The notes: a model not told the origin generated them from the sequence alone. Shown: positions 1 to 11,400, numbered from the stretch's first letter. The stretch is 64,000 nt of DNA from Hafnia psychrotolerans (GCF_014639435.1 NZ_BMFZ01000007.1:162777-226776), one strand, 5' to 3'. Translations and numbers: made by a program.

Positions 1-63
1 CAACTGGATGCTATGCTGCGTCATTACGGCATTAAAGAGAGCGGCGCGAAAGAGCCTGTCTGA
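1..63 (+). CDS. prlC: Oligopeptidase A, C-terminal end (partial)
   Basis: Frame 1 is open from the first base and gives 20 residues ending [19 protein letters not shown] before TGA. The LDAML-HYGIK ending is that of the M3 zinc metallopeptidase oligopeptidase A, and prlC lies directly upstream of rsmJ in enteric bacteria. Only the tail is present, so no catalytic motif can be checked. The last residues after GIK run a little longer than the E. coli tail. Confidence 0.8.
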   Translation, partial: QLDAMLRHYGIKESGAKEPV

Positions 64-77
64 GGAAACGTCACCCA

Positions 78-824
78 GTGAGTATCTGTTTAATTTGTGA
101 AGAAGGCGCCGATGCAGGCGCCTTATCTATTCTGGCTGAACGCTGGGGCCTGACGTCAGATGACGGTGCCGTGATGGCGCTGGTGCTGACGTCACAACGC
201 CTTGAACTCCATAAGCGAGATGAGCCAAAACTGGGCGCAATTTATGTCGATTTTGTCGGCGGCACCATGGCGCACCGGCGTAAATTCGGCGGCGGCCGCG
301 GTGAGGCGGTCGCGAAAGCGGTCGGCATCAAAGGCGGTTACCGACCTCATGTGGTTGATGCCACAGCAGGATTAGGGCGCGATGCTTTCGTGCTGGCATC
401 ACTCGGATGTCATGTGCGGATGCTGGAGCGTAATCCGGTGGTGGCTGCACTGCTTGACGATGGTCTGGAGCGCGGTTACCGCGATGCGGAAATTGGCCCA
501 TGGCTGCGTGAGCGCATGACGCTATTGCATGCTTCCAGCTTGACGGCTCTGGCGGATTTGACGCCAAAACCTGAGGTGGTCTATCTTGACCCGATGTATC
601 CACACAAGCAGAAAAGCGCGCTGGTGAAGAAAGAGATGCGGGTTTTTCAGGGGTTAGTTGGCCCAGATAATGATGCTGATGGTTTACTGGAACCGGCACG
701 TCGCCTGGCCACCAAGCGTATTGTGGTCAAACGACCTGACTACGCTCCGCCGATGGCGGGTCTGCCCGCACAGGCCGCGTTAACAACCAAAAGTCACCGC
801 TTTGACATTTATACGCCGTTATAA
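78..824 (+). CDS. rsmJ: 16S rRNA (guanine(1516)-N(2))-methyltransferase RsmJ
   Basis: SAM-dependent methyltransferase that modifies G1516 of 16S rRNA; cytoplasmic. The 248 residues match the family along the whole length: the [20 protein letters not shown] block (about residues 58-77), the SAM-binding [15 protein letters not shown] motif (about 94-108), and [20 protein letters not shown] (about 169-188), which carries the DP-[MF]-[YF]-P motif. The start is GTG at 78 with a GAGG element overlapping the prlC stop, so the gene is probably translated from the prlC transcript. A bidirectional hairpin follows and separates it from convergent uspA. Confidence 0.96.
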   Translation: MSICLICEEGADAGALSILAERWGLTSDDGAVMALVLTSQRLELHKRDEPKLGAIYVDFVGGTMAHRRKFGGGRGEAVAKAVGIKGGYRPHVVDATAGLGRDAFVLASLGCHVRMLERNPVVAALLDDGLERGYRDAEIGPWLRERMTLLHASSLTALADLTPKPEVVYLDPMYPHKQKSALVKKEMRVFQGLVGPDNDADGLLEPARRLATKRIVVKRPDYAPPMAGLPAQAALTTKSHRFDIYTPL

Positions 825-833
825 AAACGTTAT

Positions 834-863
834 AAAAAGGAGAAGTATTCACCTCTCCTTTTT
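834..863. terminator. Bidirectional terminator between rsmJ and uspA
   Basis: A ten-base stem AAAAAGGAGA / TCTCCTTTTT closes a ten-base loop. The stem ends in A-run and T-run, so it can terminate both convergent transcripts. Confidence 0.8.
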
Positions 864-878
864 AGCGGTATTAACACA

Positions 879-1346
879 TTAGTCTGAAGCAGCGTCGTCG
901 TCGTCTTCTTCGTCATCGTCTTCATCACGCAGTGGAACGATCAACATGTCAATATGAACGGTGTTGATCAACTGGCGGGCTGAAGACATCAGCTTGCTCC
1001 AGAAGTCCTGATGGTGGCCACATAGCACTAAATCGACGCTGTATTTATTGATGGCATCGATTAAAACCTGGGCTAAATCGCCGCTGCCGCTTAGGGTTTC
1101 TGAGATGGGGTAACCCGCGTTTTGCGAAAGTTCATTCAGTGCGTGATGTGTTTCTTCAGAGATGCGTTTCTGCATATCGCCCAGGTTGACGTCAATCAGA
1201 CCGGTGTATAAATCAGAGTAATTTACGTCAACGTGGATCAAAGACACTTTGGCGTTATACGGACGCGCCATAGAAACCGCTTTCTCAACCAGAACTTTGC
1301 TTTCGGGAGACAGATCAACTGCAATAAGTATGTGTTTGTAAGACAT
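879..1346 (-). CDS. uspA: Universal stress protein A with acidic tail
   Basis: Cytoplasmic universal stress protein induced by growth arrest in enteric bacteria. Residues 1-143 follow E. coli UspA closely ([20 protein letters not shown] at the start, [20 protein letters not shown] near 110-128, [10 protein letters not shown] near 133-142). The protein is 155 residues instead of about 144: it continues with a run of Asp and Glu ([13 protein letters not shown]). The ATG start has a strong AAGGAG Shine-Dalgarno. It is divergent from uspB, as in E. coli. The acidic tail is the only odd feature. Confidence 0.96.
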   Translation of the reverse strand: MSYKHILIAVDLSPESKVLVEKAVSMARPYNAKVSLIHVDVNYSDLYTGLIDVNLGDMQKRISEETHHALNELSQNAGYPISETLSGSGDLAQVLIDAINKYSVDLVLCGHHQDFWSKLMSSARQLINTVHIDMLIVPLRDEDDDEEDDDDAASD

Positions 1347-1709
1347 AAGAAAACTCCTTTCATAAATCAGTTAATAGCGATATCAGCATCATGCAATTTT
1401 CATGTTTTTAGTATAGCGCTAAAACGTCCAGAGAAATCAAGACCGCTGCCTCGTTTCGAAAAAGTGGTCCTCACGCAAAGCATATAAGCAAATGATATGA
1501 AGATGTTTCCCCTTTTTTCATTTCGTTTCCTACACTAAATAATGAGGGGCTGGCTTTGTACGCCAGACGTCCTTGATATTTTTGGCGATAATAGGGGAGG
1601 CGGGGTAGTTTGACCCGAGATGAGATGTCTTAGGCGGTAAGGCGAAGCGGCGGGCTGGCGCTATTTAAAAGTGGCACGGTGCGTTGTAAATTCGTCTTGA
1701 GGGGGAATT
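1347..1709. other. Divergent promoter region uspA / uspB
   Basis: No gene is supported in these 363 bases. The position between divergent stress genes implies promoters for both, but I could not assign specific boxes with confidence. Confidence 0.5.
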
Positions 1710-2045
1710 ATGATCAGTCCCGTTGCGCTGTTTTGGGCTTTATGTTTTGTCTGCGTAGTGAATATGCTGCGTTACTACTCGTCTTTGCGGGCATTGCTGG
1801 TGGTGTTACGCGGATGCGATCCTCTGCTGTATCAGTATGTCGATGGCGGTGGTTTTTTCACCGCGCATGGGCAACCGGTTAAGCAGATCAGATTGGTGCG
1901 GTACATCTATGCCCAGCGTTATAACGATCATCATGATCCCGAGTTTATCCGCCGTTGTGAACGCGTGCGGGGACAGTTTGTTCTTACTACCGCATTGGTA
2001 GGGTTAATACTCATCAGCATGGTAGCAATGCTGATTTGGTATTAA
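1710..2045 (+). CDS. uspB: Universal stress protein B
   Basis: Small inner-membrane protein of 111 residues, associated in E. coli with stationary phase and ethanol resistance. It has a hydrophobic segment at each end (about residues 3-22 and 89-110) around a basic, aromatic middle with [12 protein letters not shown] (about 39-50) and FIRRCERVR (about 78-86), as in E. coli UspB. The ATG follows GAGGGGG. An overlapping frame starting at 1679 is a shadow. Confidence 0.95.
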   Translation: MISPVALFWALCFVCVVNMLRYYSSLRALLVVLRGCDPLLYQYVDGGGFFTAHGQPVKQIRLVRYIYAQRYNDHHDPEFIRRCERVRGQFVLTTALVGLILISMVAMLIWY

Positions 2046-2086
2046 TGATCGGTGAATGGAGGATGTTTTGAGACTTCGAAAAAAGA

Positions 2087-2118
2087 GAAAGGCGGCTTAA
2101 TATTAAGCCGCCTTTCTT
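2087..2118. terminator. Bidirectional terminator between uspB and pitA
   Basis: A perfect stem AAGGCGGCTTAA / TTAAGCCGCCTT with a two-base loop, flanked by A and T runs, lies between the convergent genes. Confidence 0.85.
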
Positions 2119-2135
2119 ATTTCAACTTACCCGAT

Positions 2136-3650
2136 TTAAATCAGTTTTAGCGCAATCCAGTACAGCACACCAGAAAGGACAATCGATACCGGCAGGGTTA
2201 AGATCCATGCCATGGCGATATTTTTCACAGTTTTGCTCTGCACGCCACCACCGTCAACCAGCATGGTGCCCGCAACGGCAGAAGAGAGTACGTGGGTTGT
2301 GGAAACGGGCATGCCGGTATAACTGGCGACACCAATCGACACGGCGGCGGTTAACTGCGCCGACAGGCCCTGTGCGTAAGTCATACCTTTCTTACCAATC
2401 TTCTCGCCAATGGTGGTCGCAACGCGCCTCCAGCCAATCATGGTACCCAGTGCCAACGCCAGCGCGACAGCGATGATGATCCAGATTGGGGCATACTCTA
2501 CGGTTTGCAGAATGTCGCTTTTCAGCTCGGCCAGGAAGCGTTTGTCTGCTGCCGTGGTTTCATTCAGCTTGGTCACTTTGTCTGCGGTATCCGCTACGCA
2601 CATCAGCAGACGACGCATATGGCTGCGCTGCTCTGGTGTCAGGTCGCTGTAGGATTGCAGGTTTGTCAGCAGTGCTTGAGTACGATCAATCGCGTCCATC
2701 GCGTGAGAGCTGTCGCAATGGAACTCTTTTTCCTTTGGCGTATCTGCTGCGTTTGCTGCTGCTTCATCTGGAGTCGGTACGATGGGAGTCAGCGCTACCA
2801 CGTGCGGCAAGGCATCGGCATGGAGCCGGTAGAACTGCTGCAGGTTCGTCACTGCGTCGCGGGTGCGGGTAATGTCGTAACCTGTGGCGTTCATGTTTAG
2901 CACGAAGCCCGCAGGAGCAACACCAATCAGCACCAGCATAATCAAGCCGATGCCTTTCTGGCCGTCGTTAGCGCCGTGCGAGAAGCTGACACCAATGGCA
3001 GACAGAATCAGGCCGATACGTGTCCAGAATGGCGGTTTCTTTTTACCGTCTTTCTTTTCTCGTTCGGCTGGCGTCATATGAATCCGTGCGTGTTTTTTGG
3101 TACCGCTCCAGTAGCGGCGCAGTACGAAAATCATAGTACCGGCCATGATCATCCCGACCAGCGGAGAAATGATTAATGAGGCGAAAATACCAATCATCTT
3201 CGGAATGTTTAACGCATCAACCACTGAGCTGTGGGTGACCAAGGCATTCGTCAGACCAACGCCGATGATGGCACCGATGAGTGTATGGGAACTGGAGGCC
3301 GGTAAGCCAAAATACCAGGTTCCGAGGTTCCAGATGATGGCAGCCAGCAGCATGGAGAACACCATGGCCAGACCGTGAGTAGAACCGACATTCAGTAATA
3401 AATCTGTTGGCAATAGATGAACAATGGCATAAGCCACGCTCAAACCACCGAGGATAACGCCAAGGAAGTTAAATACCCCAGCCATGACAACCGCAAGTTG
3501 CGAGCGCATTGCTCGGGTATAGATGACAGTAGCTACTGCGTTAGCCGTATCATGAAAGCCATTGATAGCTTCGTAGAACAGTACAAACAGTAACGCGAGA
3601 ATCAATAACGAACCGGTATGGAGATCTAACCCGGCAAATAAATGCAGCAT
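2136..3650 (-). CDS. pitA: Low-affinity inorganic phosphate transporter PitA
   Basis: Inner-membrane, proton-coupled metal-phosphate symporter of the PiT family, 504 residues (E. coli about 499). The two conserved PiT halves are visible: [23 protein letters not shown] near the N-terminus (residues 26-48) and the second signature around [18 protein letters not shown] (about 224-241). A long polar loop of roughly 120 residues follows the second signature, and more membrane segments come after it. The gene is convergent with uspB and divergent from yhiN, the enteric arrangement. Confidence 0.96.
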   Translation of the reverse strand: MLHLFAGLDLHTGSLLILALLFVLFYEAINGFHDTANAVATVIYTRAMRSQLAVVMAGVFNFLGVILGGLSVAYAIVHLLPTDLLLNVGSTHGLAMVFSMLLAAIIWNLGTWYFGLPASSSHTLIGAIIGVGLTNALVTHSSVVDALNIPKMIGIFASLIISPLVGMIMAGTMIFVLRRYWSGTKKHARIHMTPAEREKKDGKKKPPFWTRIGLILSAIGVSFSHGANDGQKGIGLIMLVLIGVAPAGFVLNMNATGYDITRTRDAVTNLQQFYRLHADALPHVVALTPIVPTPDEAAANAADTPKEKEFHCDSSHAMDAIDRTQALLTNLQSYSDLTPEQRSHMRRLLMCVADTADKVTKLNETTAADKRFLAELKSDILQTVEYAPIWIIIAVALALALGTMIGWRRVATTIGEKIGKKGMTYAQGLSAQLTAAVSIGVASYTGMPVSTTHVLSSAVAGTMLVDGGGVQSKTVKNIAMAWILTLPVSIVLSGVLYWIALKLI

Positions 3651-3967
3651 ATTTGTTACGCCAGTTTGTGGTCATGAACGCCGCGCATTATCTGCGAGAA
3701 CAGGGGGGCGGTAAAAGGGAAATATGACATTTTTTTGACGAAAAGCAGTTAATGTTTCTCCTTACTTGATAGTAATCTTTTTTAAATCAAATAATTACAC
3801 ACACAATGTGACGTAACATTTACTTACTATCGCTGTGTTTGTTCTGACAGACTGGTTTCGAGCCCTCACGCGCCTTACAATCGCCGCCCGTAGCGCGTTT
3901 GCGGCGACAAGTTAAATGCGCCATTGATATAAACGCAACTGAAGATTTAAAGACAAGTGAGGCCGAT
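3651..3967. other. Divergent promoter region pitA / yhiN
   Basis: These 317 bases carry no supported gene. They contain a very AT-rich block (about 3720-3820) suitable for promoters. The apparent N-terminal extension of yhiN that begins at 3899 is not needed, because a better start lies at 3968. Confidence 0.5.
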
Positions 3968-5170
3968 GTGGAACAGGTAGATGTGGTGGTCGTTGGTGCT
4001 GGCGCAGCAGGTATGTTTTGCGCGGCTCTGGCTGGACAGGCTGGCCGTCGGGTGATGTTGCTGGATAACGGCAAAAAACTTGGCCGCAAAATACTGATGT
4101 CCGGTGGCGGCCGTTGCAACTTCACTAACCTCTATACAGAACCGGCCGCTTACCTTTCTCAAAATCCACATTTCTGTAAATCAGCACTGGCACGTTATAC
4201 CCAATGGGATTTCATTGATATGGTCAACCGTCACGGTATTGCCTGGCATGAAAAAACCCTGGGTCAACTGTTCTGTGATGATTCGGCGCAGCAAATCGTC
4301 GCCATGCTCGAAAGCGAATGTGCCGAAGGTAACGTAGATATCCGCCTGCGTAGCGAGATCACTGAGGTCGAAAAAAACCAAACTGGCTTTGAAATCAAAG
4401 TGAATGGTTCAACTGTAAGTACTCACTCACTTGTGGTGGCGAGCGGTGGATTATCAATGCCGGGTCTTGGCGCTTCGCCTTGGGGATACCGCCTGGCTGA
4501 GCAATTTGGGCTAAAAGTCCTACCGACCCGTGCCGGGCTGGTGCCTTTTACTCTGCATAAACCGCTACTCGACCATATTCAAATGCTGTCCGGCGTATCG
4601 GTACCGTCGGTGCTGACTGCGGAAGATGGCACGGTGTTCCGTGAAAGCATTCTGTTTACCCACCGCGGGATGTCCGGACCGGCCGTTTTACAGCTGTCGA
4701 GTTATTGGCAGCCAGGGGAGTTTGTAAGTGTTAACTTACTTCCTGATGTCGATCTGGCAGGGTTTCTGGATTCTCAACGACAGGAACACCCTAATCAAAG
4801 CTTGAAAAATACCTTGGCAATACAGTTGCCAAAACGGCTGGTGGAGTGCCTGCAAACCTTAGGGCAACTGCCAGACGTCTCCCTGAAACAGCTCAATGCA
4901 CCGCAACAATCCGAACTGGTAGAGCAATTGCAGAACTGGCAGGTGCAGCCGAATGGCACCGAAGGTTACCGTACCGCCGAAGTGACGCTGGGCGGGGTTG
5001 ATACCAAAGCGCTGTCGTCAAAAACCATGGCGGCTGAAAAAGTGCCGGGTTTGTATTTCATCGGCGAAGTGGTGGATGTGACTGGCTGGCTGGGCGGCTA
5101 TAACTTCCAATGGGCATGGAGCTCTGCGTGGGCCTGTGCACAGGCGCTGAGTGTTGCGCGGGAACAATAA
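3968..5170 (+). CDS. yhiN: FAD-dependent oxidoreductase, YhiN/HI0933 family
   Basis: Flavoprotein of the HI0933-like family; physiological substrate not established. The FAD-binding glycine motif VVVGAGAAGMFCAALAGQAG lies at residues 5-24, followed by KLGRKILMSGGGRCNFTN (about 35-52). The conserved end carries GLYFIGEVVDVTGWLGGYNFQWAW. I place the start at GTG 3968: a GAGG element sits five bases upstream, and the protein is then 400 residues like E. coli YhiN. The frame is open upstream to 3899, so a longer form cannot be excluded. Confidence 0.92.
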   Translation: MEQVDVVVVGAGAAGMFCAALAGQAGRRVMLLDNGKKLGRKILMSGGGRCNFTNLYTEPAAYLSQNPHFCKSALARYTQWDFIDMVNRHGIAWHEKTLGQLFCDDSAQQIVAMLESECAEGNVDIRLRSEITEVEKNQTGFEIKVNGSTVSTHSLVVASGGLSMPGLGASPWGYRLAEQFGLKVLPTRAGLVPFTLHKPLLDHIQMLSGVSVPSVLTAEDGTVFRESILFTHRGMSGPAVLQLSSYWQPGEFVSVNLLPDVDLAGFLDSQRQEHPNQSLKNTLAIQLPKRLVECLQTLGQLPDVSLKQLNAPQQSELVEQLQNWQVQPNGTEGYRTAEVTLGGVDTKALSSKTMAAEKVPGLYFIGEVVDVTGWLGGYNFQWAWSSAWACAQALSVAREQ

Positions 5171-5361
5171 TCTTTGTACATAAACCATAAAGCTTGTGCA
5201 TAAGAAGCTTTCGGAATCTTTGCATCTGTACCTTCGCTATACTTCATCCGTCTTTTTTGCCAGAGATGAAGCATTTTGGCAGGGCATAGAAGGCTTGATC
5301 CGCACGCTGATTTCTAACCTGTAGTCAGTCAATATTTGTTTTGTGAGGGTTTTTATCTCAT

Positions 5362-6582
5362 ATGAAATTACGTTCACTACAAGTTCTCTGTTTACTCAAC
5401 TTTTTTATCGCCGATGTCCGTGACGGACTTGGGCCTTTTTTGGGAATATTTCTGGTATCCCATCACTGGCAGGCGAATGAGATTGGTCTTGTCATGACGG
5501 TGGGCGGCCTGGCCGGGTTATTGGCCACTTTTCCTTCAGGGATGATTGTTGATGCCACGCGTTACAAACGCTTGTTAATTATCACCTCATCCGTATTGAT
5601 TACTTTCAGCACACTTGCCCTCTGGTATTTCCCTACTTCAGCCGTCGTTATTTTATCGCAAATCATAACCGGTGTAGCGGCCGCGATCATCGCGCCGGCT
5701 ATTGCTGGAATAACCTTAGGCATTACCGGTCAGAAAGGCTTTTTGGATCAAATGGGCCGAAATGAAGCTTTCAACCACAGTGGTAACATGGCGGTTGCGG
5801 TATTGGCCGCGTTAACCTGCTGGATTTGGGGGACAGGATCGGTATTTTTACTGATGACGACGATGGCTGTGTGCACCGTCATATGTACATTAGGGATTAA
5901 CAAAAAAGAGATAGACCATAATGTGGCCCGGGGTATTGAAAAACAGGATGGCCCGGTAGTTCCTGTCCAGTTTTTTGCGCTACTAAAGCGACCTGAGTTG
6001 GCGGTAACGGGATTCACTCTGCTTCTCTTCCATCTGGCCAATGCGGCACAACTGCCCATGTTAAGTATGCAGGTAGCCTCCTCAACCTCGGGTTCAATGT
6101 TCACACCAGGCACATATGCCGCATTAACGGTGGCGATTTCGCAGGCCGTCATGATCCCCGTAGCCTTGCTGACGGCGCGATATGCTTCTCAGTATGGTTA
6201 CGGAAGGCTGATCTTAATTGCACTCATCGTGTTGCCGTTTCGTGCAGCCATTGCGTCCTTTGGGGGCAATGAGTTCGTTTTATTCCCTGTTCAGGCTCTG
6301 GACGGTATTGCCGCAGGTATTTTGGGGGTGGCTGTTCCTGGACTGATTGCGTCGTTGTTTAATGGTACAGGGCATATTAACGCAGCGCTTGGCCTGGTGA
6401 TGTTACTGCAGGGGGTGGGCGCTTCACTCAGTCCTGCGCTGGCCGGGGCCATTGTCAGCTATACGTCATCATGGAGTTTTGCATTTATCACTCTGGGGGT
6501 AATCGCACTGTGTGCCCTGTTGATCTGGGTGATTTTTGGCAGGCTCGTTTTGAAACATTACTTTACCCTGCCGAAATCCTGA
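5362..6582 (+). CDS. MFS transporter, unassigned substrate
   Basis: A 406-residue major facilitator superfamily permease with about twelve hydrophobic segments. The region after the first hairpin reads GMIVDATRYKR (about residues 60-70), corresponding to the conserved loop 2-3 motif A. Early residues RDGLGPFLGIFL resemble MFS members annotated as drug or sugar efflux proteins. A GAGGG element lies twelve bases before the ATG. It stands alone, downstream of yhiN and upstream of the RND operon. The substrate cannot be inferred, and the link to the efflux operon is by position only. Confidence 0.8.
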   Translation: MKLRSLQVLCLLNFFIADVRDGLGPFLGIFLVSHHWQANEIGLVMTVGGLAGLLATFPSGMIVDATRYKRLLIITSSVLITFSTLALWYFPTSAVVILSQIITGVAAAIIAPAIAGITLGITGQKGFLDQMGRNEAFNHSGNMAVAVLAALTCWIWGTGSVFLLMTTMAVCTVICTLGINKKEIDHNVARGIEKQDGPVVPVQFFALLKRPELAVTGFTLLLFHLANAAQLPMLSMQVASSTSGSMFTPGTYAALTVAISQAVMIPVALLTARYASQYGYGRLILIALIVLPFRAAIASFGGNEFVLFPVQALDGIAAGILGVAVPGLIASLFNGTGHINAALGLVMLLQGVGASLSPALAGAIVSYTSSWSFAFITLGVIALCALLIWVIFGRLVLKHYFTLPKS

Positions 6583-7239
6583 TTAAGAGGGGAACCGATG
6601 AGGTAGCAGGATGTGAAATCATGGCGTGCAACCTCGTTAAGGCCAACGGCAAAAAACCGCCATCCTATAAACCACAGAGTGGTTTATAGGATGTAGAAAA
6701 GGGTTTAGGAAGCCTTGTCATACAATCCGCTCTATTTAAATGACACAATGATTACCATCATGAGTTATCAGCACTAAAATTCTATATATAATAAAAATCT
6801 TAAATATCAAAAAGATAAAAGCAGACTCTTATATTGAGAGAGTGTGTATATTCGTCACTGACTCGCCGTTAAATTAAAAATGCACTGCCATTAATTTCCC
6901 TAATGTATAGAAACAAAAATTCATTTTTTTGAGGAAAGGGTATGAGTCGCCATACTCAAAGGCGTATACGTGGCGGATACCAAGCCCTTAGCAGAATAAC
7001 TGTTTGACTTGCTTATAGAATATTTTCATTTATATCAATAAGTTGAACGCGTCAAAATAAATAGGTCACTGCCTCGATAAACCACGACAAGGCATGCTCT
7101 TTAATAAAGGGCGGATCTATTTATCTTGTTTGCTTTCAATTTCAATACAATTTATTTTCGTATTAATTACACACGGTTTTTAACAAGACAGGTAAAATGA
7201 AAAATTGAGAATGAGCGTTCACTTAGGATCAATTCACTT
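6583..7239. other. Long intergenic region upstream of the RND operon
   Basis: No gene is supported in these 657 bases. It contains the perfect inverted repeat at 6661-6693, then AT-rich sequence. The promoter of the efflux operon should lie toward the 3' end; candidate boxes were not distinct enough to name. Confidence 0.5.
6661..6693. repeat. Perfect 15-bp inverted repeat with 3-base loop
   Basis: CATCCTATAAACCAC and its exact reverse complement are separated by AGA. No T-run follows on the plus strand. On the minus strand the repeat is followed by GCGGTTTTTTG, so a minus-strand terminator is possible, but no minus-strand gene ends here. It could also be an operator or a structured 3' end of the MFS mRNA. 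Confidence 0.75.
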
Positions 7240-8400
7240 ATGGTTTTTAAAAAACTGTTTATTGTAGGGCTTGTGTTTTTGGTGGTCAGTTGCGATCAGA
7301 AAAATGCAGGAGGACCGGGATCAATTCCTACTGAAGTGGGCGTGGTAACCCTAAAATCTGAGCCCGTTACCCTTTACAGTGAACTTTCGGGACGCGTCAC
7401 CGGGACGATGGTTTCTGATGTCAGACCGCAGGTCGGTGGCATCATTCAGAAACGGCTTTTCACGGAAGGTGACGAGGTTCACGCGGGGCAGGTTCTTTAC
7501 CAGATTGACCCAGCCACTTATCAGGCCAGTTATGATGAAGCGGTTGCGCAGATGAATAATGCTATCGCCGTGGTGAAAAGCAGCAAGCTTAAAGCTCAAC
7601 GCTATGCGGCGTTACTGCGAGAAAAAGGGGTGACCCGTCAGGATGCCGACGATGCCGAAGCGACCTACCAGCAGAATGTTGCATCAGTGGCGCAGTATCG
7701 CGCTGCCGCGCAAAGTGCCCGTCTTGATCTCGAATATACCAAAATTAAGGCGCCAATTTCTGGCCGCATCGGTATTTCATCGGTTACGCCGGGTGCGCTT
7801 GTCACCGCGAGCCAGACCGATGCACTGGCAACGATAAGAGTGCTGGATCCGATTTATGTTGACCTTACTCAGTCCAGTACACAACTGCTGAAGCTGAAGA
7901 AACAGCAGCAACAGCAATCAGGTCAAAAAGAAGAAGCTGTCCCTGTGACCGTAACGTTAGACGATGGGACAAAATACCAGCATGCAGGCCGGCTTGAACT
8001 GGAAGAAGTCTCGGTGGATGAATCCACAGGAACCGTCACACTCAGAGCTATTTTCCCTAACAAGGAGCATGAGCTTCTTCCTGGAATGTATGTCAGGGCG
8101 TCGGTAAGCCAAGGGACGCGTAACGATGCTATTTTGGCTCCTCAACAGGGCATTACCCGTGATGCAAAGGGCAATGCGACAGCTCTTATTGTGGATAAGG
8201 ACAATAAGGTTGAGAGCCGAAATGTGATCACTGATCGCGTGATTGGGAATAAGTGGCTGATCACCAGTGGCCTCAAGGCGGGTGACCGTCTTATTACGGA
8301 AGGTACTGGCAAAGTTCAGCCTGGTATGGAGGTTAAAACCACGGAGGTTGGCAGTAGTGCTGTGAACCAAGCTTCCAGCAAAAATTCTGGGGGCAATTAA
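7240..8400 (+). CDS. RND efflux periplasmic adaptor lipoprotein (AcrA/MexA family)
   Basis: Membrane-fusion subunit linking an inner-membrane RND pump to an outer-membrane channel. The signal ends in lipobox LVVS-C with Cys18, so it should be lipid-anchored in the periplasm. The order is standard: a lipoyl half (about residues 55-95: SDVRPQVGGIIQKRLFTEGDEV), an alpha-helical hairpin (about 100-165), the second lipoyl half (DLEYTKIKAPISGRIG, about 165-180), and a beta-barrel with VSVDESTGTVTLRAIFPN (about 261-278). The 386 residues match the family. It is the first gene of a three-gene operon; the pump starts two bases after its stop. Confidence 0.93.
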   Translation: MVFKKLFIVGLVFLVVSCDQKNAGGPGSIPTEVGVVTLKSEPVTLYSELSGRVTGTMVSDVRPQVGGIIQKRLFTEGDEVHAGQVLYQIDPATYQASYDEAVAQMNNAIAVVKSSKLKAQRYAALLREKGVTRQDADDAEATYQQNVASVAQYRAAAQSARLDLEYTKIKAPISGRIGISSVTPGALVTASQTDALATIRVLDPIYVDLTQSSTQLLKLKKQQQQQSGQKEEAVPVTVTLDDGTKYQHAGRLELEEVSVDESTGTVTLRAIFPNKEHELLPGMYVRASVSQGTRNDAILAPQQGITRDAKGNATALIVDKDNKVESRNVITDRVIGNKWLITSGLKAGDRLITEGTGKVQPGMEVKTTEVGSSAVNQASSKNSGGN

Positions 8401-8402
8401 GC

Positions 8403-11400
8403 ATGCTTGCACAATTTTTTATCAGACGACCGGTTTTCGCATGGGTCATTGCCATTGTTATTATGCTTTTTGGCATTATCAGCATAAACAGCCTCCCGAT
8501 TGCACAGTATCCAGACGTTGCTCCCCCTCAGATCACGATCCAGGCAACCTATACCGGTGCATCGGCTGAAACGCTTGAAAGCAGTGTGACTCAGGTTATC
8601 GAACAGCAGCTTACCGGTCTTGATGGCCTGCTGTATTTTTCTTCGACCAGTACGGCTTCTACGGGTCAGGTAAAAATTACAGTGACCTTCAAACAGGGTA
8701 CTGACCCAGATATTGCACAGGTTCAGGTTCAGAACAAAGTTCAGCAGGCAGAAAGTCGTCTGCCGGATGCTGTCACTTCCCAAGGTGTGACCGTCGAAAA
8801 AGCGCAAAGCGACTTCCTGCTTATTATGGCGCTTTATGACAAAACCAATAAAAGTACCTCTGCTGATGTCGCAGACTACCTTGTGAGTAATATGCAGGAC
8901 TCGCTCGCGCGTGTTTCAGGCGTGGGTGGCGTTCAGGTATTTGGCTCAGAATATGCGATGCGCATCTGGTTAGACCCGGTCAAACTCGCGGCTTATTCAC
9001 TGATGCCCTCCGATGTGACAACGGCGATTGAGAGTCAGAACACGCAGGTCTCCTCCGGTCAACTTGGTGCGATGCCTTCAGGTAAAGAACAGCAACTTGT
9101 CGCGACCGTTCAGTCACGTTCACGCCTTCATACTCCAGAGCAATTCCGTAATATTATTCTTAAGAGTAAATCAGACGGTTCAGCTGTCCGACTCAGCGAT
9201 GTGGCGCGCGTTGAGATGGGTAATGAGGATTACAGTGCTAACGTTATGGCTAATGGCCATCCGGCGGCCGGGATTGCGGTTCAACTAGCTTCAGGGGCTA
9301 ATGCGCTTTCGACAGCAGAAGCAGTCAAAAAAACAGTGGCTGAATTTCAGGAAAATATGCCTGCCAGCTATGTGGTTTCTTACCCGCTAGACAGCACAGA
9401 CTTTGTTAAAGTATCGATTAAAGAAGTTATTAAAACGCTTTGCGAAGCCATTTTGCTGGTTATTTTGGTGATGTTTGTTTTCTTGCAAAATATCCGCACA
9501 ACATTAATCCCGGCGATTGCTGTTCCGGTGGTGCTGCTGGGAACCTTTGGTGTTCTTTCGGCCTTCGGTTATTCCATAAACACGCTCACGATGTTTGGTA
9601 TGGTGCTGGCCATCGGGTTGCTGGTTGATGATGCCATCGTGGTAGTCGAAAACGTTGAGCGCGTAATGCGTGAGGAGAATCTCCCTCCTCGTCAGGCCAC
9701 TGAAAAATCGATGAGAGAGATAACCGGGGCGCTTATAGGGATTGCGATGGTGCTTTCCGCCGTTTTCCTCCCGATGACTTTTTTCAGCGGCTCTACCGGC
9801 GTTATTTACCGACAATTCTCGATCACCATCGTTTCATCAATGGTGCTGTCAGTGATAGTGGCTCTTACACTGACTCCAGCCCTATGTGCCACCTTGCTTA
9901 AACCACATAATCATCAAAGTAGTGGTAATCGTTTCTTTGAATGGTTTAACCGCACATACAGTGCCATTCAAAATCGGTACAAGAATGGGGTCGGTCGCGT
10001 TATTCATGGACCAATGCGCTTTATTCTTGTTTACGGGGTGATTCTGTTGGGCTGTGCTGTCCTGTATATGCGACTGCCGACCGGGTTTCTTCCTACTGAA
10101 GACCAAGGTTATATCATGGTGCAATATACGCTGGCCCCGGGTGCCACTGAAAACCGCACCCGTGAAGTGCGTAAACAAATCCAGGAGTATTTTCAAACCA
10201 AGGAGAAAAATAACGTCAATGTCGGCATGCTGGTTGACGGCTTCAGCTTCGCTGGTAGTGGCCAAAACGCGGGTATCGGTTTTATTTCACTTAAAAACTG
10301 GGATGATCGTAAAGGCAGTGAAAATAGTGCCAATGCCATTGCTGGGCGAGCCATGATGAACTTATCGCGGATCCGGGATGCACAAATTTTCGTATTGACC
10401 CCGCCAGCGGTCTCTGGACTCGGACAGTCTAATGGTTTCACTTTTGAACTGCAGGCGCGCGCGGGGACTGACGCCAGTACGCTGATTAAATACCGTGACC
10501 AACTCATTTCTGAGGCGGCTAAAGATCCATCGTTGGATAGCGTTAGGGCCAATACCTTGCCGGACCTGCCACAGCTCCAGGTCGACATTGACGATGATAA
10601 GGCACAATCCCTTGGTGTCTCAGTGAGTGATATTAACGACACGCTAAGCGCCGCGATCGGCGGTACCTATATTAATGACTTTGTGGATCGTGGCCGTGTG
10701 AAAAAAGTCTATGTGCAGGGCGATTCGGAATATCGTAGCAAGCCAGAGGATATCAACCAATGGTTTGTTCGCGGGACTGACAGTGATGGCAATAGTACGA
10801 TGGTACCATTTTCTTCTTTCGCCTCCTCTCATTGGGTATACGGAGCGGATACTCTCTCACGCTTCAACGGACTGTCTTCTTACGAAATTCAAGGGAGTGC
10901 CTCTTCTGGCAGCAGTTCCGGGGATGCAATAAAGGCGATGGAGAAACTGGCTAATAAATTACCGTCAGGAATTACGTACTCTTGGTCGTCCCTTTCATAC
11001 CAAGAAAAACTCTCGGGCAATCAAGCTATGTCCCTCTACGGCATTTCTCTGATTGTGGTGTTTCTTTGCCTGGCAGCACTGTATGAAAGTTGGTCAGTAC
11101 CTTTTTCCGTAATGATGGTCGTTCCCCTTGGTGTCATTGGGGCCCTTCTGGCTATCACATTACGCGGGCTGGAAAATGATGTTTATTTCCAGGTCGCTCT
11201 CCTAACCATCATTGGACTGTCAGCCAAGAATGCGATCCTTATCGTGGAATTTGCCGAGGATAATTATCGCAAGGGAGAAGATCTCATGCATGCCGCTATT
11301 CATGCCGCTTCCATGCGTCTTCGTCCCATCATTATGACGTCCCTTGCCTTTACAGCTGGCGTATTACCTCTGGCGGTTTCTTCCGGAGCAGGAGCGAACA

